DNA of 64,000 nucleotides. It comes from Patescibacteria group bacterium (lineage in GTDB: Bacteria > Patescibacteriota > Patescibacteriia > 2-12-FULL-60-25). Both the position numbers and the translations under genes were made by a program. How positions within the stretch are numbered: position 1 is the stretch's first letter; the number at the start of each line of letters is the position of its first letter. The notes beneath the pieces are model-generated. The model searched no databases. It saw nothing but the letters and a program-made list of their open reading frames with translations, and was not told the DNA's origin. Positions 53,926 to 63,395 of the stretch are shown one piece after another. Location of the stretch: positions 62,001 to 126,000 of the forward strand of contig JAGOUY010000001.1 of the NCBI GenBank assembly GCA_018061025.1, in the 5' to 3' direction.

Positions 53926-54597
53926 GTGCAAGAGGAACTAGAGGCAAGAATCGAGATAGCTACGACCCTGTGCGATGCGCAGATCCGACGGCGTCGATTT
54001 CGTCAACAAAACCCCCCAACTCTCTCCACGAGAGCTCTCAACCAATACGGACCAAGCGTGATCGCGAAGGGAATCCAGCAGGTGGTTGCGGATCTTACAG
54101 GATCTCACTCTTTACCCGCAGCTCGGACCGATAAGTACTGGAAGGCGTTTTTCTCTACCTACGCGCAGGTCGAGCATGTCACCCTGGTTCACGACGAGCT
54201 TGCTACCAGTCGGTGCCCTGGAGCATCTAGCTTTTTCGAGGCCCAGGAGCGCGTCTATATGCGAACGACGTATGGCGCGGGCATTCAACTCTTTGGGCAT
54301 CTGTTTAATCGTCCCGATCTTGTAAGGGTAGGGAGAGAGGATGGGTGGCAAACCTATGGATTTCAGCTGTTTTATGACGAGCTGCTAGGCACTTTTTCAG
54401 ATCCTACTCCGCTTCAACATGAAGCAGTTCTAATGGTCGCGCGCCTGCTGACCTACTGCGTGAGCATGCTTGAGACCATCAGTGTCCTGGAACAGCTCGA
54501 ACCCGTGAGACCCCTCCTCGACGCGCTGAACACTGGATGTATTCCAGTGGCCTACGACAAGACCACAGGTACACTCTTCCTAAAAAACTGGCGCTAA
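53926..54597 (+). CDS. Orphan helical protein in GC-rich cassette
   Basis: 223 residues from GTG 53926 with GAAGGAGG 5 bases before it. No signal or membrane helix. Mostly helical; Arg-rich near 20-26 (RRRRF), a central SSFFEAQERVYMRTTYGAGIQLFGHL part and a Leu-rich end. No motif recognised. It follows the antiporter hairpin and has its own terminator. The 5' region 53800-53925 has a GGGGAGG/CCTCC hairpin. Confidence 0.65.
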   Translation: MQEELEARIEIATTLCDAQIRRRRFRQQNPPTLSTRALNQYGPSVIAKGIQQVVADLTGSHSLPAARTDKYWKAFFSTYAQVEHVTLVHDELATSRCPGASSFFEAQERVYMRTTYGAGIQLFGHLFNRPDLVRVGREDGWQTYGFQLFYDELLGTFSDPTPLQHEAVLMVARLLTYCVSMLETISVLEQLEPVRPLLDALNTGCIPVAYDKTTGTLFLKNWR

Positions 54598-54609
54598 TAT
54601 TCTTCTTTT

Positions 54610-54652
54610 CGCCCTCGGAGTACACCCTTCTCCGTGAGGCGTTTTGTTTTTT
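54610..54652 (+). terminator. Terminator after the orphan
   Basis: CGCC-CTCGGAG pairs with CTCCGTGAG-GCG, then TTTTGTTTTTTG. Confidence 0.85.
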
Positions 54653-54697
54653 GTGCATTTGTCACAAAACATTAAAGACGAGATACTACGCGACGAT

Positions 54698-55339
54698 ATG
54701 CCTCTTCTCACCCATCTCCTTGACCTCATCCTGCATGTTGACCGCCATCTCTCAACGCTTGTCGCGGTGACAGGCAACTGGTCGTACCTGGTCTTAGGGT
54801 TGGTGATTTTTTGTGAGACAGGGTTGGTGGTTACGCCGTTTTTACCGGGTGATTCTTTTTTATTTGCGGTTGGAGCCTTATCCGCCACGGGGATCTGGAG
54901 GATTGGAGTGGTGTGGGTACTCTTATGTGCCGCAGCCATCGTGGGAGACAGTGTCAACTACTCGATTGGTGCAGCATTAGGGCAGCATATCAAAACGAAG
55001 TACCGTATATTTGGAATCCCTATTAAGCCCGAGCATATTAAAAAAACAGAGGCATTTTATGCTAAGTATGGGGCAAAAGCGATTGTCTTGGCACGTTTTA
55101 TGCCGATTATCCGTACCTTTACCCCCTTTGTCGCGGGCATGGCCCAGATGGAGTATCGAACATTTATTACCTACAACGTCATAGGCGGGGTGAGTTGGGT
55201 GAGTCTCTTTCTGGCATTGGGCTATTTCTTTGGGAACTTACCCGTTGTGAAAGAACGGTTTGGGATTGTCATCATTGCGATTATCGTCATCTCGTTATTG
55301 CCGATTGCGGTTGAGTATTGGAAAGAGAGGAACAAATAA
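54698..55339 (+). CDS. DedA/VTT family membrane protein
   Basis: 213 residues from ATG 54698 (MPLLTHLLDLIL). Features: FCETGLVVTPFLPGDSFLFAVGAL, GDSVNYSIGAALGQ, and ARFMPIIRTFTPFVAGMAQM, which contains the conserved arginine pair (R-F-x-P-x-x-R-T). DedA proteins flip lipid carriers such as undecaprenyl phosphate or phosphatidylethanolamine. Ends next to a converging hypothetical gene. No Shine-Dalgarno. Confidence 0.92.
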   Translation: MPLLTHLLDLILHVDRHLSTLVAVTGNWSYLVLGLVIFCETGLVVTPFLPGDSFLFAVGALSATGIWRIGVVWVLLCAAAIVGDSVNYSIGAALGQHIKTKYRIFGIPIKPEHIKKTEAFYAKYGAKAIVLARFMPIIRTFTPFVAGMAQMEYRTFITYNVIGGVSWVSLFLALGYFFGNLPVVKERFGIVIIAIIVISLLPIAVEYWKERNK

Positions 55340-55340
55340 A

Positions 55341-55970
55341 TCAATTTTCCCACATACCAATATCTACTCTTTCCCCTTTTAGGAAGACGCGCTCTTCGAG
55401 GGTGCGGAGGCGTTCTTCTTCTTTTTGACGTTGTGCGTGGGAGAGATCCGAGAGGCGTTTGCGTTCTTCCGCGAGGCGGCTGGCGAAAAAGGCGGCTTCG
55501 CGTTCGTGGTTGTATTGGGAGGATTGGAGGGCTGCGCCGTGGTCTTTCCAGAGGACTATCCAAATTTCCGGACGAAGGTAGGCAATTTCTTCGCGTTCTG
55601 AGTCATGAAGGGCGAACATCGCTTCTGGGACGGTGACGAGGGTATCTAAAGAGGCATCCGGATGTGTTTTAAGGAGACGGGCGAGGAGGACGGCGGTCGT
55701 AGGCCGGACGGCGGGGAGCAAGGCGTCGTATTCATGTTGTTTACCTGTTTCTCTCAGGAATTCGGCCAGGGCTTGGCGCCCGCCCCAGGTAGCACGACCG
55801 ATTTCTAAGGCACGTCTCTGTAAGGTTGCTTTGCCTGCCTCCGCCACCTGGTCTTTGCTCCAAACTTGCTCGGTTGGACTAGACTCATCGCTTGGTAAAA
55901 AATGGCTATGATATTCAATAAAATCGGCCAACTGGTCGGCGGAGGTGAGAGCAAATGTCCAAGGAACCAT
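55341..55970 (-). CDS. Hypothetical protein, helical
   Basis: 209 residues. Basic and acidic helices; N-terminal WTFALTSADQLADFIEYH, a Leu/Ala-rich middle with TWGGRQALAEFLRETGKQ, and a charged Arg/Glu coiled-coil (about 170-200: RLAEERKRLSDLSHAQRQ). No signal, no known motif. Converges on dedA within 2 bases. Similar small proteins of unknown role are common in CPR genomes (inference). Confidence 0.6.
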   Translation of the reverse strand: MVPWTFALTSADQLADFIEYHSHFLPSDESSPTEQVWSKDQVAEAGKATLQRRALEIGRATWGGRQALAEFLRETGKQHEYDALLPAVRPTTAVLLARLLKTHPDASLDTLVTVPEAMFALHDSEREEIAYLRPEIWIVLWKDHGAALQSSQYNHEREAAFFASRLAEERKRLSDLSHAQRQKEEERLRTLEERVFLKGERVDIGMWEN

Positions 55971-55992
55971 AGGATGTGATTAAGCGTTAGGA

Positions 55993-56026
55993 TAGCATAA
56001 AAAAGCAAAAACCTCGAATATCGAGG
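55993..56026 (-). terminator. Terminator after the 44-codon ORF
   Basis: On the minus strand CCTCGA, TAT loop, TCGAGG, then TTTTTGCTTTTTT. Confidence 0.8.
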
Positions 56027-56088
56027 AAAGAAGGGGGGAAAAGAACGAGCTCTAAGATTATTGCGGGATGGCTATGCCGAGCCCACTC

Positions 56089-56223
56089 TCAGGAGGCTGA
56101 AAGCAGCATGACGAACGGCGTGCCGTAGCAGTACCCGAACAGAACCAGGCAACCCACCCGGTGCCACAGAGACCAGCCACCGAAGCCGCTAACCCCGTAC
56201 CGAAACAACACCACGAATCCCAT
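56089..56223 (-). CDS. Small hydrophobic protein (44 residues)
   Basis: Starts MGFVVLFRYGVSGFGGW and ends PFVMLLSAS. AAGAGGTG lies 6 bases before the ATG. Two short hydrophobic stretches separated by Trp/His/Arg; three aromatic-Gly repeats. A promoter-like TTGACA (minus strand, 56303-56308, 19-base spacer to TAGATA) and a strong terminator (55993-56026) frame it. GC-rich like the other cassettes. A longer frame on the same strand (56058-56258) overlaps it but has no ribosome site. Confidence 0.55.
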   Translation of the reverse strand: MGFVVLFRYGVSGFGGWSLWHRVGCLVLFGYCYGTPFVMLLSAS

Positions 56224-56501
56224 GACGCACCTCTTGTTGCACGAAGATCAGGCGCCACTCGCTGCCTTGTGCGCGTATATCTAGGCGACTAGCCACCTTC
56301 GTTGTCAATTACCCCCTTCTTGACAAATTTTTCATATCTGATCTAAACGCGGTTTTTTGGCTAAAAATCAGACCTCTGCTCCCCCGTCCTCCATTTGACA
56401 GATAGGCCATTTTCGCTTACCCTCCATCCATCTTCCCATGCTAGGGCGGACTGGCGAATTTACGCTCAGCGTCCCCAAGCCCCTGTGGATTTCTTGTTGA
56501 T

Positions 56502-57587
56502 ATGTCTGATTTCAAGACATTGATCGAATCTCCTGAAGGCGCGCTTTCCTTTCCTAAGGTCAGCGATGTCGTCAAAGGTGTCGTGATCGCGGTTGGTCGT
56601 AACGAAGTACGTTGTGATTTAGGTGGTATTGCTATTGGTCTTATCCGTGGCCCAGAGCTTGATAAGAACCTTGACCTTCGCATTGGCGATGAGGTTGAAG
56701 CAACGGTGATCGAACTCGATAACGAGTTTGGCGAACTTGAATTGTCTTTGAAGGGCGCTGGTCGTAAGCGTGCTTGGGACAAGATCAAAGAATTGTTTAC
56801 CCAGGGCGTGGTTATCAAGGTTAAAATTCTTGATGCCAACAAAGGCGGCTGTATCACCCGTGTTGAGAATGTCCCTGCCTTTATCCCTGTCTCTCAGCTC
56901 TCCCCTAACAACTACCCTCGTGTCGCTGGTGGTGAGAAAGCCAAGATCCAAGAGAAACTTAAGCAATTGGTAAACCAAGAATTGGAAGTGAAGATCTTGG
57001 ACGTTAACGAAGACGAAGAGAAGGTTGTGGTGTCTGAAAAAGCGGTTTGGGAAACCAAACAGGAATCCGTCCTCGCCAAACACCAAGTCGGTGAACGCGT
57101 GGAAGGAAGCGTTACGGCGGTTACCGACTTCGGAGCCTTTGTTCGCTTCGATGAGAACTTGGAAGGCTTGGTCCACATTTCCGAAATTGCGTGGCAACGC
57201 ATTGACCATCCTCGTGATGTGCTCAAGGTTGGTGACCATGTCCGTGCTGAAATCATCAATATTGAAGGTTCAAAGATCTTCTTGTCCATGAAAAAGATGG
57301 TGGATGATCCTTGGAAGAGCGTCGCGAAGAAATACGCGATGGGCCAATGGGTTAAAGGACGCGTGCTCAAGATCAACCCCTTTGGATTGTTCGTCGAGCT
57401 TGATCCAGATATTCACGGCTTGGCACACATTAGTGAGCTTTCCGCGAAGCCTGTCAAAGATGTAAACGAGATTGCGCGCATGGGAGATGAGTTCGAGTTC
57501 CGGATCATCTCGATTGACGCTGAAGGCCACCGTTTAGGCCTCTCGCTTAAGAAAGCGAAGGAAGACGGGGCTCCAGAGAAGAAATAA
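56502..57587 (+). CDS. rpsA: S1 RNA-binding domain protein (ribosomal protein S1-like)
   Basis: 361 residues with four S1 (OB-fold) units starting about 18, 99, 190 and 278. The last two are best kept (GSVTAVTDFGAFVRFD and GRVLKINPFGLFVELD, each followed by GLVHISE/GLAHISE). E. coli S1 has six units. Four is common in small genomes and may serve mRNA binding where Shine-Dalgarno signals are absent, as in most genes here. Terminator follows. Confidence 0.88.
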   Translation: MSDFKTLIESPEGALSFPKVSDVVKGVVIAVGRNEVRCDLGGIAIGLIRGPELDKNLDLRIGDEVEATVIELDNEFGELELSLKGAGRKRAWDKIKELFTQGVVIKVKILDANKGGCITRVENVPAFIPVSQLSPNNYPRVAGGEKAKIQEKLKQLVNQELEVKILDVNEDEEKVVVSEKAVWETKQESVLAKHQVGERVEGSVTAVTDFGAFVRFDENLEGLVHISEIAWQRIDHPRDVLKVGDHVRAEIINIEGSKIFLSMKKMVDDPWKSVAKKYAMGQWVKGRVLKINPFGLFVELDPDIHGLAHISELSAKPVKDVNEIARMGDEFEFRIISIDAEGHRLGLSLKKAKEDGAPEKK

Positions 57588-57595
57588 CAACAATG

Positions 57596-57622
57596 AACCC
57601 CTGAGATTTCTCAGGGGTTTTT
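57596..57622 (+). terminator. Terminator after the S1 gene
   Basis: AACCCCTGAG, ATTT loop, CTCAGGGGTTTTTG. Confidence 0.9.
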
Positions 57623-57679
57623 GTTTGTTGGTGGAGCCTAGACGATTGGCGGGGTTTCCGATAGGCTGGAGGGACGTAT

Positions 57680-59551
57680 ATGAATGTCACGACTCGCAAT
57701 ATTCTCGTTATGCTGGCCACGCTTGTGCTCGTAGGCGGCATCTTTTCGATGGTTACGCTTGAGAACCCAAAAACGCTTGATGTAGGCACATTTGTTTCGC
57801 GTGTCCAAGATGGACAAGTGACGCAAGTCGCGGTCCAAGGCAGCAAATTAGATGTCACATTTAAAGACGGAAGCAAGGCCTCGGTAGACAAAGAGTCTAA
57901 TGAATCATTCTCTGAACTATTGCGGAACTACGGCGTAGACACAGAAAAAGCGCGCCAGATCCAAGTCACGATTAAAGAGCAAAGCGGTATTGGGTATTGG
58001 GCAGGTGCGGTTCTTCCAACCCTGATCCCCTTCTTGTTGGTGTTTGGGCTCATGTTCTTTTTCTTTCGACAAATACAGGGACAGAACAACCGAGCTATGT
58101 CCTTTGGCCAATCGTCTGCGAAGGAAACACCAAAAGATGACAAGTCTAAAGTTACCTTTGCAGATGTAGCAGGTGCACGCGAAGCAAAACAGGAATTGAT
58201 GGAGGTGGTGGAATTTTTAAAGAGTCCAGAAAAGTTTGCAAAATTAGGAGCGAAAATTCCTAAGGGCGTCCTCCTCATGGGTTCACCGGGTACGGGAAAA
58301 ACGCTGTTGGCTCGTGCAGTAGCAGGTGAAGCCGATGTACCATTCCTTCACATCAGTGGTTCGGAGTTTGTTGAAATGTTTGTCGGCGTTGGTGCGTCAC
58401 GCGTACGTGATTTGTTTACCAAGGCGAAGAAGACCGCTCCTTGTATTGTCTTCATTGATGAAATCGATGCAGTTGGTCGCCAACGTGGAGCTGGGCTTGG
58501 TGGTTCACATGACGAACGCGAACAGACCTTGAACCAAATCCTCGTCGAGATGGATGGCTTCGAACCAAACTTAGGTGTGATCGTGATCGCTGCCACGAAC
58601 CGTCCCGATGTGCTTGATCCTGCCTTGCTTCGTCCGGGTCGTTTTGATCGTCGTGTCGTGATTGATCCACCGGATATTCGCGATCGTGAAGAAGTATTGA
58701 CGATCCACGGAAAGAATAAGCCTCTTACGAAAGATGTGAATCTGCGTAAGCTCGCTGAGCGTACACCAGGCTTTTCGGGTGCAGATTTAGCCAACTTGAT
58801 GAATGAGGCCGCGATTTTAGCTGCACGTCGTGATAAAACAGAAGTGAGCATGACGGAACTTCTTGAATCGATTGAAAAAGTCATGCTTGGCCCTGAACGC
58901 AAGAGCCATCTCATGAATGAAGAGGAGCGGAAAGTCACCGCGTATCATGAAGCCGGACACGCCTTGGTTACACACCTCTTGCCACATGCGGATCCGGTCC
59001 AAAAAGTTTCGATCATCAGTCGTGGTCGCGCGGCTGGGTATACGATTCGCTTGCCGATCGAAGATCGGCAAATGCGCCGACGCAATGAATACATCGAAGA
59101 TATTGCCATCATGTTGGGTGGATACTCAGCGGAAAAGACCTTCTTTGGCGATATTACGACGGGTGCGTCGAATGACATGCAAAATGCAACCAAGGTGGCG
59201 CGCAACATGGTGACTCAATGGGGCATGTCGGATGCCTTAGGGCCACGCGTCTATGGCCAACGGGATGAGATGATTTTCCTCGCCCGTGAAATGCACGAGA
59301 GCCGTGATTATTCAGAGAATAAAGCGATCTTGATTGACCAAGAGATTGATGCGCTCATCATGCAGGGACTTAAAACCGCGAATGAGTTGATCGCGAAGCA
59401 TCGTGAGGCGATGGACAATATCGCGAATCACTTGATCAAGCACGAGACGATTGAGCGCGAGGAGTTCTCGAAGATTGTGGGCTTTCCTCCTATCAATCCT
59501 CGGAGCGTGCACAAGGAAACGCCGGTCGAACCTCCTGCGAAGACAGCTTAA
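57680..59551 (+). CDS. ftsH: ATP-dependent zinc metalloprotease FtsH
   Basis: 623 residues. Two membrane helices (about 10-27 and 112-132) with a small outer domain between. AAA+ module: Walker A GSPGTGKT (201-208), [12 protein letters not shown], second region of homology with R-P-G-R-F-D. Protease HEAGH at 423-427 with a later Asp completing zinc binding. Degrades membrane and regulatory proteins. GGAGGGACG before the ATG is one of the few ribosome sites on a housekeeping gene. Confidence 0.97.
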   Translation: MNVTTRNILVMLATLVLVGGIFSMVTLENPKTLDVGTFVSRVQDGQVTQVAVQGSKLDVTFKDGSKASVDKESNESFSELLRNYGVDTEKARQIQVTIKEQSGIGYWAGAVLPTLIPFLLVFGLMFFFFRQIQGQNNRAMSFGQSSAKETPKDDKSKVTFADVAGAREAKQELMEVVEFLKSPEKFAKLGAKIPKGVLLMGSPGTGKTLLARAVAGEADVPFLHISGSEFVEMFVGVGASRVRDLFTKAKKTAPCIVFIDEIDAVGRQRGAGLGGSHDEREQTLNQILVEMDGFEPNLGVIVIAATNRPDVLDPALLRPGRFDRRVVIDPPDIRDREEVLTIHGKNKPLTKDVNLRKLAERTPGFSGADLANLMNEAAILAARRDKTEVSMTELLESIEKVMLGPERKSHLMNEEERKVTAYHEAGHALVTHLLPHADPVQKVSIISRGRAAGYTIRLPIEDRQMRRRNEYIEDIAIMLGGYSAEKTFFGDITTGASNDMQNATKVARNMVTQWGMSDALGPRVYGQRDEMIFLAREMHESRDYSENKAILIDQEIDALIMQGLKTANELIAKHREAMDNIANHLIKHETIEREEFSKIVGFPPINPRSVHKETPVEPPAKTA

Positions 59552-59564
59552 AGAACGACGAGAT

Positions 59565-59588
59565 AAACACCCCGATTTGGGGTGTTTT
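59565..59588 (+). terminator. Terminator after ftsH
   Basis: AAACACCCC, GATT loop, GGGGTGTTTT. Confidence 0.85.
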
Positions 59589-59591
59589 AGG

Positions 59592-59620
59592 TTGACAAAA
59601 TAAGGAAATATTGATTAGCT
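59592..59620 (+). promoter_or_regulatory. Promoter of the lipoprotein gene
   Basis: TTGACA at 59592-59597, 17-base spacer, TTAGCT at 59615-59620. The -35 and following AAATA match the kinase 1 promoter. Confidence 0.6.
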
Positions 59621-59658
59621 GGCTTACTCGACATCCCGTCGAGAAGGAGGATGCCTTC

Positions 59659-60306
59659 GTGATTCGTTCGATCGCTCGCGCCCTGATGGTTCTCGTCGTC
59701 CTTTCCCAATTCTTCGGCTGCGCCTTCATGGAGCGACAGGTGTGGCCGCATCATCGCCGCTCAATCGGTCTGAGCGCGGGTGCCGGGATGGTGGTGGGGG
59801 AGGCTCCGCGACCGGTATCCACCATCGAGCTCGGCGTTCTCAATATCAGGCGAGACGGATGGCGTCTCATGGGAACGATCCGCGGTACGCAGGATCAACA
59901 GACTTCGTATCGCGGCCTGCTGGTGACCCGGCTCCAGTTGCAGACCCTCGGGTTCGACGCTACGGTCTGCTATGCGTTCGAGCGCATCCATATTTCACCC
60001 TGCCTGACGGGGTCGCTCGGTCGGCGCTTCATGACCATCCGTCGTGGGGACTCCGATGAGATCTTCGATCCTCTGTCGGCAGTATTTCGACTGAGGCTGC
60101 TGATCGATGCGCCATTCCTCCAAGATCATAGCCACTCTCGCGAGGGTGACTTCACCGCCGCCTTCTACTGGGTCGTCGAGGGCTCGGTTCAGGCTCTGCC
60201 CATCACCGTCGTGTCGGAAGGACACACGCTCTGGGAACAACCATGGGTGACCTTCCTCGTCCTTTTCGGAGGACGTGTCGACTTCTCTCCGCCTCGTCCT
60301 CAATAG
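59659..60306 (+). CDS. Predicted lipoprotein, possible small beta-barrel
   Basis: 215 residues from GTG 59659, with AAGGAGGATG before it; the frame is open to 59611. Signal peptide with lipobox SQFFGC, Cys21. The mature part shows eight or so amphipathic strands with Gly turns (SIGLSAGAGMVVGE, LLVTRLQLQTLGFD, SVFRLRLLID-like) and two Cys (TVCYAF, ISPCLT). Like outer-membrane surface proteins of diderm bacteria, by pattern only. GC-rich cassette with weak terminator (CCTCG/CGAGG near 60322). Confidence 0.65.
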   Translation: MIRSIARALMVLVVLSQFFGCAFMERQVWPHHRRSIGLSAGAGMVVGEAPRPVSTIELGVLNIRRDGWRLMGTIRGTQDQQTSYRGLLVTRLQLQTLGFDATVCYAFERIHISPCLTGSLGRRFMTIRRGDSDEIFDPLSAVFRLRLLIDAPFLQDHSHSREGDFTAAFYWVVEGSVQALPITVVSEGHTLWEQPWVTFLVLFGGRVDFSPPRPQ

Positions 60307-60407
60307 TTCCCTCCCCTCTTCCTCGACCTCGTGCGAGGATTTCGTCGTTTTAGGAAAGAGGTGCAATCTGCAAATGGATTTTTTTATGCTATTCTATGAG
60401 GAGTCTT

Positions 60408-61436
60408 ATGCCTCCTCTTTCTCCTCGCCCTTTTTATCGCGTCACGCTGCAAGAAACGTGGACGAACACCTGGAAGGAACGTCGCTTGTGGATCGTGGCT
60501 GTCATTGCTGGTATCCTGCAAACAGGCGGCATCGTGGATGTGCTTCTACGTCTTTTGCGTGAGCATTTAGCAACGATTCCTACGTTACGCGAATTTCCCA
60601 TTGCTTCGGCAGGACAAATGCTCCTACAGGTCATTCGGGGAGGAGATACGATCTTTGCGCAAACGGTTATTGGATTAAAACTTTTGCAGGTCGCATTTTT
60701 AGGAACATTATTTGCGGTCACGATCCTAGCCTTAGCCGTACTGTGCCAAGGAGTCTTAGTGTATGTGGTGGGTGTGCGCGGACGATTTACGCGGCCGACC
60801 CTGCAAGAAGCGTTTTCGGTGGCAGGGAGCCGATTTTGGGCGGTGGCAGCGCTTAATCTCCTACCCATCGCCGCCTATGTCGGTGGCTGGTTTGTGTTTT
60901 TGGGTCCGTTTGGGACGCTGATTCCGCTTACGTCTGTGGCGGCGATTGTGGCCTATGTTATTGCGGCGATTCTGGCGCTTATTCTTGGATTTATCGCTAC
61001 AACACTTCACCTCCTCGCTATGCAGCGCGTCGTGCTCGAAGGAACGCACGTGATGCCCGCTTTAGAAGAAGCTTGGCAGATCCTTCGACGTTCTTGGTTT
61101 GTGATCTTAGAAACAGCGCTTGGGATGTTTGCACTTGGAGTTGCCTTATTTATCGCGAGTGCGGCGGCCTGTCTTATTTTTCTCTTACCTCTCCTTGCGA
61201 TTGTCGGAGTGGCGATTGTGTTTCAATCCCCTACGATCATGAATGGCATCCTCTTGTTGTGTGAATTTATTTTCATCATGGTGATGGTGGGCGTAGGAGG
61301 GTTTATGATCACCTTCCAATATACGATTTGGAACCGCTTGTTTAGCCGCTTAAGTAAAGGGGTCGCCGTCGCGAAAGTGGTACGTATGGTTCATGCCTTA
61401 CTTGGACGTTTTCAACCCTTGAAACCTCGCTCATAG
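60408..61436 (+). CDS. Polytopic membrane protein, unknown
   Basis: 342 residues from ATG 60408 (MPPLSPRPFYRV). About six membrane helices: 30-50, 100-135, 150-175, 185-215, 235-265 and 280-305. Topology and the ATTLHLLAMQRVVLEG and EAWQILRRSW segments resemble DUF-type proteins related to the glycerophosphodiesterase membrane domain. Stop is 4 bases before the pilB-like gene, so co-transcribed. Confidence 0.7.
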   Translation: MPPLSPRPFYRVTLQETWTNTWKERRLWIVAVIAGILQTGGIVDVLLRLLREHLATIPTLREFPIASAGQMLLQVIRGGDTIFAQTVIGLKLLQVAFLGTLFAVTILALAVLCQGVLVYVVGVRGRFTRPTLQEAFSVAGSRFWAVAALNLLPIAAYVGGWFVFLGPFGTLIPLTSVAAIVAYVIAAILALILGFIATTLHLLAMQRVVLEGTHVMPALEEAWQILRRSWFVILETALGMFALGVALFIASAAACLIFLLPLLAIVGVAIVFQSPTIMNGILLLCEFIFIMVMVGVGGFMITFQYTIWNRLFSRLSKGVAVAKVVRMVHALLGRFQPLKPRS

Positions 61437-61440
61437 GCCT

Positions 61441-63282
61441 ATGCCCTCTGTTACTCCCCTTTCTAGTTCTTCGATTGAAGACTTGTTAAAAGCTAAGGCA
61501 GCAGACACTGGTACAGATACAACAGGAAATGCTGCCCCTGCTCCACGGCCGAGTGGTAAAAGTGCGAAAACCCCTCCTCCGATTACGGATGAGACAAAAA
61601 CGGCCAAGCTCAAAGAGCACATGGCGGGGATTGAGCTGAAAGAAAAAGAACGCAAAACGCAAGAGATGGCTTCTTTAAAAGGCTTGCCATTTATCTCGCT
61701 ACACCAATTTCCGATCGCGCCGGAAGCGATTGCGCTCATCTCGCGTGTAGAGGCGAATGCGGCGAAAATCATTTCGTTTTATGCGCAAGGTAACGATGTT
61801 CGTGTTGGAATTGTGGCGCAGACGCCAGAAACAGAGGCCGTGATAGCGCGCCTATCTAAAGAACAGCATGCGGAGATTAGCCCGTATTTGATTTCAGAAG
61901 CGAGCTTTAAGGAAGCGGAACGTCTATATGATATCTTGCCGGATATTAAGGAGGTTATTTACGGCTACCGGATTGAAGAGAAGGACTTAGCTAAATACGA
62001 ACAGGAAATTACCAATTTTAAGATTCTACAAGAACGCATCACCCAGGTTTCGATTACGGATGTCATGACGTTGGTCGTAGGGGCAGGGCTACGCTCTAGT
62101 GCGTCTGATATCCATGTTGAGGCGGAGGAAGATGATATCAACGTGCGGTTTCGTATTGATGGGATTTTGCATGATGCGGCTCGGATGCCAGCAGCGTCGT
62201 GGAAGCAAGTGATTGCGCGTTTGAAATTATTGGCGGGCGTAAAGATTAACGTCGAACAAGTTCCGCAAGATGGTCGCATCACGATCTATCTAAGCGATGA
62301 AAAGATTGATATTCGTGCCAGTTTTTTGCCCACGGCGTATGGAGAATCGGTGGTGTTGCGTATTTTGCGGCCAAAATCGATTGCCTTGGAGTTTGATAAG
62401 CTTGGTATTCGTGGGTTAGCCGCTGAACGTTTAGCGCGTGAGATTGAACGGCCGAATGGGATGATCATTACGACGGGTCCGACGGGTTCGGGTAAGACGA
62501 CGACCTTGTATGCGATTTTGAAGAAGTTGAATAGTTCGGAAGTAAAAATTATTACCCTAGAAGATCCGATTGAATACAAACTTAAGGGAATCAATCAAAG
62601 CCAAATTGAGCATGAGAAAAACTATGATTTTGCAAAAGGGTTACGCTCTATCTTGCGCCAAGATCCAGACGTGGTGATGGTGGGTGAAATCCGTGATTTA
62701 GAAACGGCCGAGATCTCGATTCAAGCAGCCCTTACGGGTCACTTGGTGGTATCTACGATCCATACAAATAGCGCCGCGGGTGCCATCCCCCGCTTCTTAT
62801 CAATGGGAGTGAAGCCATTTTTGTTGGCACCGGCCTTGAATGCGGTGATTGGCCAGCGGCTTATTCGTCGCTTGTGTGAAAAATGCAAAGTTCCAGCGAC
62901 CCTCACCCCTTCTCAATTACGCGAAGTGACGGAGACGCTCAGAACGATTCCAGCCAGCAGCCGTGAGCAGGTGGATATGAACAAGTTGGCATTTATGGGT
63001 CCGGGGAAAGGGTGTGAGGCGTGTAACAATATGGGCTATAAAGGCCGCGTTGGGATGTATGAAATTTTTACCATGAGCAAAGGCATTGAAGAAGCAATTT
63101 TGGCAGCAAATGTGTCGGAATACAAAATTGCGGACATCGCCGTCCAGGAAGGAATGGTGACGATGGCGCAGGATGGGTTGATCAAAGCCTTGCAAGGCTT
63201 AACGAGCATAGAAGAGGTGCTCGCGGCGGCAAATATTGATACGACGGTGGAGGAACCGATTGAAGAGAAAACCTCCCCATAA
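61441..63282 (+). CDS. pilB: PilB/GspE family type IV pilus / type II secretion ATPase
   Basis: 613 residues. N-terminal half includes a GspE_N-like region (65-200). ATPase domain: Walker A GPTGSGKT from residue 346, aspartate box EDPIEYKLKGINQSQI, Walker B DPDVVMVGEIRD, and His box GHLVVSTIHTNS. The zinc tetracysteine CEKC...CEAC follows. Powers pilus or pseudopilus assembly at the inner membrane. CPR bacteria commonly keep type IV pili. Partners (PilC, PilT) are outside the window. Confidence 0.93.
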   Translation: MPSVTPLSSSSIEDLLKAKAADTGTDTTGNAAPAPRPSGKSAKTPPPITDETKTAKLKEHMAGIELKEKERKTQEMASLKGLPFISLHQFPIAPEAIALISRVEANAAKIISFYAQGNDVRVGIVAQTPETEAVIARLSKEQHAEISPYLISEASFKEAERLYDILPDIKEVIYGYRIEEKDLAKYEQEITNFKILQERITQVSITDVMTLVVGAGLRSSASDIHVEAEEDDINVRFRIDGILHDAARMPAASWKQVIARLKLLAGVKINVEQVPQDGRITIYLSDEKIDIRASFLPTAYGESVVLRILRPKSIALEFDKLGIRGLAAERLAREIERPNGMIITTGPTGSGKTTTLYAILKKLNSSEVKIITLEDPIEYKLKGINQSQIEHEKNYDFAKGLRSILRQDPDVVMVGEIRDLETAEISIQAALTGHLVVSTIHTNSAAGAIPRFLSMGVKPFLLAPALNAVIGQRLIRRLCEKCKVPATLTPSQLREVTETLRTIPASSREQVDMNKLAFMGPGKGCEACNNMGYKGRVGMYEIFTMSKGIEEAILAANVSEYKIADIAVQEGMVTMAQDGLIKALQGLTSIEEVLAAANIDTTVEEPIEEKTSP

Positions 63283-63300
63283 AAGAATTGTGTTTTCTTT

Positions 63301-63385
63301 TGTCACCCCCGCGAAGGCGGGGGCCCAGCCTCGATCGATCCGACCGACCCTTCTGGGCTGGGTTCCCGCCTTCGCGGGAATGACA
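63301..63385. repeat. Long imperfect inverted repeat with two CCCGCGAAGGCGGG cores
   Basis: Outer ends TGTCA/TGACA; arms carry CCCCGCGAAGGCGGGG and CCCGCCTTCGCGGG, then CCCAGCC/GGCTGGG inside. The 85-base unit shares its core with 1025-1054. Lies between converging pilB and the GNAT gene. Confidence 0.8.
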
Positions 63386-63395
63386 AAATAGCACT

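Noticed and set aside
56058-56258. 66-codon minus-strand frame overlapping the small ORF
   Set aside because: No Shine-Dalgarno near its start; the 44-codon frame inside it has an ideal one.
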